The translations under genes were made by a program, and so were the position numbers. Below, in pieces: positions 58,905-64,000 of a stretch of DNA of 64,000 nt. How positions within the stretch are numbered: position 1 is the first letter of the stretch; every line of letters starts with the position of its first letter. The stretch spans positions 3,876,501 to 3,940,500 of the forward strand of contig JAVHJL010000002.1 of NCBI GenBank assembly GCA_036971715.1, read 5' to 3'. This DNA is from Arthrobotrys musiformis. Lineage: Eukaryota; Ascomycota; Orbiliomycetes; Orbiliales; Orbiliaceae. Below the pieces are notes generated by a model. It was given only the letters and a program-made list of their open reading frames with translations. It was not told the origin of the DNA and did no database searches.

Positions 58905-61900
58905 TTAATATAAATGAACGTGAGCACCAATTCCACTACCATGGAATTTTAGTCTTTCTTCCCACCGGCCGATCCTGACATTGCATTCCGCTTGTGCATC
59001 TATTTTCAGTATCCCACCAGCAGCCCTTTTAAGGATGTCATACCCAACCCCTTTTAGAGTCCATTTGACCGGAATATTGGGGGTCTCCGAGAGGCCAGGA
59101 GGTATGGCAATTTGATATTCATAATCCATAGTACCAAGAACCGTGTTATTATAAGTGGCAACCCCATCTATGCTCGAAATAAATAATGTATCTTTTTGGA
59201 AAGGATTTCTAAGTTCGAACGAGCCAGTTGAGGAGAAAACATGGAGCGTGGCTGATTGAACAAACCGTGGGGGGTCTGTGGAGCCATCGTCCGGCGGATT
59301 CGGCGAGCTGTCCACCGGGGGAGGAGGGAGCGGGAGCGCAAGCTCCAAGGATTTTAATGCTTTCGAGAGAGTCGGAAGAGAGGGTAAAGACCGTTCATGA
59401 GCCCTAACAGTGATCGTAGAGTTTTGACCTTTGGAATAATTGTTAGCATTTTTGCCAGAGGATGATCCAAAGGAGGGCAAAGGGGGGGCATAAGTTTTAC
59501 AGACCAGAGACATATTCACCCAGCAGTGCCATCCCCACCACCCGAGCCTCATCTCCGCCGTCAGCAGGAGCCCAAAAGGCTTCAACATCGACGCGGTTCT
59601 CCCCCAGCCCTATAGCGGCATTTATAAGTGTCCCATTGCCCAGAATAGTTCCGTTCTTAATAAAGAGAATATTGAGATATGGAATCGTGGCCGTATAATT
59701 CGTTGGGTTGATGAAAGTTATTTTAGCGCTCATTTTGACAGAGGTTTTCGTCGAAGATAAGATACTAATTTCGGTTGGTTTTGGATTTATATCTTTAAGT
59801 GTGTGCTTTTCTGCAATTGTAGGGGTTTCCGGTTAGAGCAGTTCCGTAGTGCACGAGGATTTTCTGGTTCCAATAGCTCTCCCTCGCTAGCCCCATACTT
59901 AGATCCCTATTACCCCTAGCCTTCTGAAAAACGGTCCTTGAAAGCGCCACGAGAAATACTCCCATCCGATGCCCAAATTCAAGCGATGAAATGATTTTCC
60001 TGTTCTCTTTCTTTCTCGAGGGTGGTTCCAACGACGAAAAGAATTAAAGCAAAAGCTTCAAGGAATTCTCAGGGGTTTGTTTATACGTTGCTAATGAGGA
60101 TCTAGCTTTGTGGAAGGTCCTTACATACCTCCTTTGATCATGATATCGCCTTTAGCGGGTATTCCTCGGACTACAAATTCCCCTAAGCTGGCGATTCCAA
60201 CTTTCACATCCGCCGTTCCATCTGCCTGAAGTTTGACGCCGCTGCCCCCCCCAAAGATTATCTTCTGCACGACCTCCGAGAACACATCTGTATCCGTGAT
60301 TTTCAAAGGGACATTCTCAACTCTAGCGTTTATTTCAAGATCATGGGTTTCTTGCCTTTGAATCGTTGTGGCAGGCGCCCAATTAGGAACATGAAATTCG
60401 CCCAGTTTGCGGCCTTTATAGAAAATATCGGCGTTTGCGATGACCTTCGATACATCAAGAGGCGCATTCATTTCTTGGGGTAGTGCCACAACGGCCTTTA
60501 CCGTGGCTGAAAGCTTAGGCGCCGCCTCTGGGCTATCCGGGTCGGCGTCTGGATCTGGAAGTTGAAATTTGACATCATCCAGAGAGAATGATTTGAGAAT
60601 ATCCTTAAGGGCATTTCCAGCTGGCACAGGGACTGGGATAGTGACCGAACTCAAAAGTTCACCAAGCCACGCTGGCAGCCCGGGGCGCTGCTCATTTGAA
60701 GGCAAACCTCTGACGTAAGCGGTCGCTGTCTGTCCATGGACATACTGGCCTAGGAGGTCATCAAGAGGCGATGTGCCGGTTCCAGGGCAGACTTCGATCA
60801 GAGCAAATGGGATGGACCTAATAATCCCGGCGACATCAACCGCGACTGGCTTGAAAGGTTGAATGTTCACCGTCGAGGTTTTTGCCACAGCAACTTCGAT
60901 AAACTCTTGGTCGCAAGAGCGAAGCAATATTGAGAAGCCAAGAGAAGGGACGGTGAAGTTAATCGGATATTTGTTATTAACTTCAACCGTAACATTAGCC
61001 CCTAGCACCGATTGCTCGGGTAAATGTACCTCAGCAAGGTTTAGACGGGAAAGCTTGAATGCAGGAAGTGACGGGATATCTAGCAACCGTTAGTTAGAGC
61101 TCCGAGGTTTAATAAATGAATCAATAATAAACAAAACCAAGGGATGCTGGATACCTCTAAGAATAATCTCGTGTGTGACTTTATGGGTACCCAATGGCAA
61201 TATACCGGACGTGAGCGGCATGTTCGATTCCACCTGAACTCGCAATGTGTGAATTTTCCCTGAGAGATAATCATCGATGACTGGCTTCACCCCATCAAGC
61301 GAGGCCGGCATGAGGGTGCAGAGAATGTCTAAATTTGTACTTTGCCCGCTCCGTAAATTTACTACGAGCTCGGGATACGAGGCAGTCCCTAGGACACCCT
61401 CCGGGTAATCAGGCAGGTAGAGCAAGGCTTTCGAAGGACCGATTTTTACCTTCCTAGCCACAGACCCAACTAATACGCCCAGGCCTTTGAGAAGGATATT
61501 CTTCACCCGGTCAGAATCTAGAACAACCTGGCCCTGTATCCGAACTCGGATTCCATCCTGAGTAAATGAATCCACCGAAAGACTGTCAAGCTGAATATCG
61601 GCAGCTTTCTTAGCGTATCCTTGTGCGGCTTCGGGAAGCATAAATCCGAGGAATAAGATCGAAAGTGTGGCGAAACATAACGAGACAAGCGTAATGACGA
61701 GGATACGAGGGGATTTTGAACCCCGTTTTATTCTTTCGTGATCAGAACGACTAGAAGATGACAGGCTGCCGTCACTGCCGCGGCGATTTACTATGGGGAG
61801 GACCAACGGGGTTCGCTCGGTAGGCTGGGGGCTAATCCTGGGGCAGTCAACATCGCCTTGGATGGAAGCATCGGAAGTTCGCAGTAATGGGGTATTGGCG

Positions 61901-61989
61901 AGAGTCTGGTCACTATCATCGTGGCACGCTGTAGGGAGCACTGGCGACGTCGCACCATACGAGGGAAACGGCGAGGATGGGGCTGTCAT
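58905..61989 (-). CDS. Type II vacuolar-type membrane protein, DUF3712/LEA-like (Tag1-like)
   Basis: Exons 61155-61989, 60129-61079, 59505-59792 and 58905-59428 join in phase to 865 residues. A cytosolic N-tail with Ser/Pro runs and ERTPLV (acidic-dileucine-like), then one membrane helix ILVITLVSLCFATLSILFLGFML, then a large luminal part made of repeated LEA-2-type β-sandwich units: DSLSVDSFTQDGIRVRIQGQV, HLPEQSVLGANVTVEVNNKYP, and FINPTNYTATIPYLNILF. Fungal annotation calls this group pre-rRNA processing protein or DUF3712; its yeast relative Tag1 is a vacuolar membrane protein that acts in autophagy termination. Relation to Tag1 is by architecture and motifs, so the role is inference. The exon 2/3 acceptor TTAAAG is weaker than the rest. 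Confidence 0.8.
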
Positions 61990-62400
61990 CTAGAGTGAGA
62001 AGTCGAACATCTACAGTAGAATTGGGATTGTCCGGAGACCACTTGGACTACCCGCACGTACTCTGAGGCAAGCGCGAGCAAGTCCAGTTCTCTATCAAAC
62101 GGCGCTGCGATAATCGGCCCAGTGGGTTTACGCTGAGGGAAGTGTTCGTTTAAGCCGGGTAGCAAAGATGATGAAACTTGGATCTGCGTGTCGAGATTTG
62201 TGTGAGAAGGGCGGAGGTGGATGAAGGATGGTGGTCAGTTGGCAGATGGTGGCGGCGGACAGTGGCCAGATGACGAAGCGCGAGAACGAACAAATGCACC
62301 GGTTGGTTCGTCAATATGAGTAATAACCCCGGCACGTATTTATACCTGCTGCAATCCAACTCTCGCAAACAGCATTCGATTCACCAGCCCAATTGCAAAA
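61990..62400. promoter_or_regulatory. Divergent intergenic region TAG1-like / OTC
   Basis: About 410 bp between two divergent ATGs, so it must hold both promoters. GC-balanced, no repeats of note. Confidence 0.5.
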
Positions 62401-63556
62401 ATGGTATCCGGCCTCGGTCGCTGTCTTGCGCAAGCTCTTCGAACCCCCCGGATTCGGGCACCCCGATTCCAGTATGCTCGCTCGGGCTGTCATCAGTCCC
62501 TCCATACGAGTGCAGCTGCCGCCGCTCCGGCCCCACCCCGCCATTTTCTCTCTATCGCAGATGTTTCGCCGGACGAGCTTGTCGCTTTGGTCACAGCTGC
62601 CCAAAGAGCCAAACATGCCATCAAGGGTGGAAATTCGGTCCCTTCGAACCTCCTGGATTCTCTTTCAGGAAAGACCGTCGCTCTGATGTTTTCCAAGCGA
62701 AGCACTAGGACGAGGATTTCAACCGAGGGGGCTGTGGTATACATGGGCGGCCATCCAATGTTCCTCGGGAAGGAGGACATACAACTCGGTGTCAACGAAT
62801 CTTTATATGACACTTCCAAAGTCATATCGTCAATGACTTCGTGTATCGTCGCCCGGGTAGGACCGCATAAGGAGATTACTGAACTAGCGGAGAGTTCTTC
62901 TGTCCCGGTTATCAATGCCCTGTCCGACGCATTCCATCCTATGCAAGCAATTGCAGATATGCTTACAATCACTGAAGCACAAGATTCTCACAACCTCGCC
63001 GGCTTGAAGGTTGCTTGGGTGGGAGACGCAAACAATGTACTCTATGACTTAGCTCTGGCGTGTTCAAAACTTGGTATCAATGTCAGCGCCGCAACCCCTG
63101 CGGGATACGATGTTGACCCAAGTATCTGGAAACTGGTTCAAGACTCTTGCTCTGAAACTGGTTCTTCGATTGAGACCGTTCATGAGCCTGAATTGGCAGT
63201 CAAAAATGCAGACTTTATCGTAACGGATACATGGGTTTCCATGGGGCAGGAAGAGGAAAAGCTAAAGAGGTTACAGGATTTCGCCGGCTTCCAGATCACC
63301 GACAAATTAGCTTCTAGGGGAGGTGCCAAACCAGATTGGAAATTCATGCATTGCCTCCCTCGAAAGCCCGAGGAGGTTAGCGATGAGGTTTTCTATAGCC
63401 CCAGGTCTCTTGTGTTTAACGAGGCGGAGAATAGATTATATGCTGCTATAGGTGAGCCACTATACCATATGATTCCAAGCACAGAGCTGACAATGCTGTT
63501 TTCTAAAAGCTACCCTCGAAGCGTTCGTTGTTGATGAAGGTAACATACTGGTATAA
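62401..63556 (+). CDS. ARG3: Ornithine carbamoyltransferase, mitochondrial
   Basis: Exons 62401-63451 and 63510-63556 join in phase to 365 residues. The enzyme makes citrulline from ornithine and carbamoyl phosphate in arginine synthesis, in the mitochondrial matrix. Seen: an Arg/Ser/Ala-rich presequence ending near SLHTSAAAA, then HFLSIADVSPDEL, the carbamoyl phosphate-binding SKRSTRTR motif, DAFHPMQAIADMLT (binding loop), LAGLKVAWVGDANNVLYDL, the TDTWVSMG segment, and the catalytic FMHCLPRKPEE motif. The direct reading frame ends in a false tail; a short intron 63452-63509 restores the conserved RLYAAIATLEAFVVD end. Divergent from the TAG1-like gene. Confidence 0.96.
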
Positions 63557-64000
63557 CATATTAAGAAAGCCAATCTATTCTAATCTTGAAGCAGTCACTT
63601 CAAGCTAGGGTTTGCTTTTGTGGCCAGTCAATGTCAGTGTATGTACAATATGACGCACTATGTTTTATAAAGTTAAAAAAAGTATTTTCGATTCAGGAAA
63701 CCACCTTGGTATTATATCATGATATCATCGCTCAAATACAAAGGGATCAAACCCTTTTATCGATTGACAGCCCCGAGCAGCAGAGAATGCATGTATCGGA
63801 AAGTATGTACATATGCAAAGGGATAGAACACCAGGGAGACGCGCAGAGACTAATATATCCACTAGCAGCCGTGTGGTTAGAAGTTATAGATGCTACTGGA
63901 GACAGCGCCCTTAGATGAGTGTCATTCGAACACTAGCAGCTTTTGTGAGGGAATTGCGCGCGGCACTATCTCTATATTCTCCTGTGTGTCATATCCCGTC
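63557..64000. other. OTC 3' flank to window edge
   Basis: About 440 bp with an open frame at 63586-63918 that shows no coding character (mixed composition, no recognisable motif). I see no gene in it. Confidence 0.5.

Noticed and set aside
63586..63918. 110-codon frame downstream of OTC
   Set aside because: No ATG context or recognisable motif; it reads through what appears to be the OTC 3' flank.
1..64000. tRNA or rRNA genes, CRISPR arrays, transposons
   Set aside because: I looked by eye for tRNA box B words, repeat-spacer spacing, terminal repeats, reverse transcriptase or transposase motifs, and found none I could support.

Overview
This is eukaryotic nuclear DNA from a filamentous ascomycete (Pezizomycotina). 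The support is direct: nearly every gene has short introns (about 45-180 bp) with GT..AG ends and CTAAC-like branch sites, and the gene set is fungal (septation kinase SepH, RAM protein Sog2, Rho1, 37S mitoribosomal protein mS23, yapsin-like protease, Ilv6, ornithine carbamoyltransferase). Intergenic DNA is full of TACCTAGGTACCTA / AAGTACTTA-type words, which are common in this subphylum. The class cannot be settled from the sequence alone. I see no tRNA, rRNA, CRISPR array, transposon or secondary-metabolite cluster.

Layout: 0-5 kb MPP10 (3' end), RPS23, UBC9 (-), PEX19. 5-14 kb RUD3 golgin, PPR protein (-), CWF18/CCDC12, eIF3f. 14-23 kb MCP2/ADCK1-type mitochondrial kinase (-), a 2 kb gene-free stretch, SepH kinase. 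23-31 kb YPI1 (-), mS23/RSM25 (-) divergent from a second PPR gene, TAF13 (-), UTP25 (-). 31-41 kb UFD2, RHO1 (-), RTT106. 41-51 kb an orphan cell-surface membrane protein (-), SOG2, a DHX35-like protein with ruined helicase motifs, a GPI-type aspartic protease (-). 51-54 kb is almost gene-free. 54-64 kb a KH-domain splicing-type protein, ILV6, a Tag1/DUF3712-type vacuolar membrane protein (-), and ornithine carbamoyltransferase.

Most genes are conserved housekeeping genes. Themes that recur are small-subunit ribosome production (MPP10, RPS23, UTP25), mitochondrial expression and maintenance (two PPR genes, mS23, the ADCK1-type kinase), ubiquitin/SUMO pathways (UBC9, UFD2), pre-mRNA splicing (CWF18, KH protein), and polarity/septation/cell wall (SepH, Sog2, Rho1). 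There is no sign that they form one pathway cluster.

The most unusual locus is 46804-49081. It is a spliced, open gene of the DHX35 DEAH-helicase family in which the nucleotide-binding and hydrolysis motifs are replaced, while the C-terminal helicase-associated and OB regions stay recognisable. Coordinates of exons were worked out by eye from reading frame, splice sites and family conservation; unresolved exons are stated in the entries.
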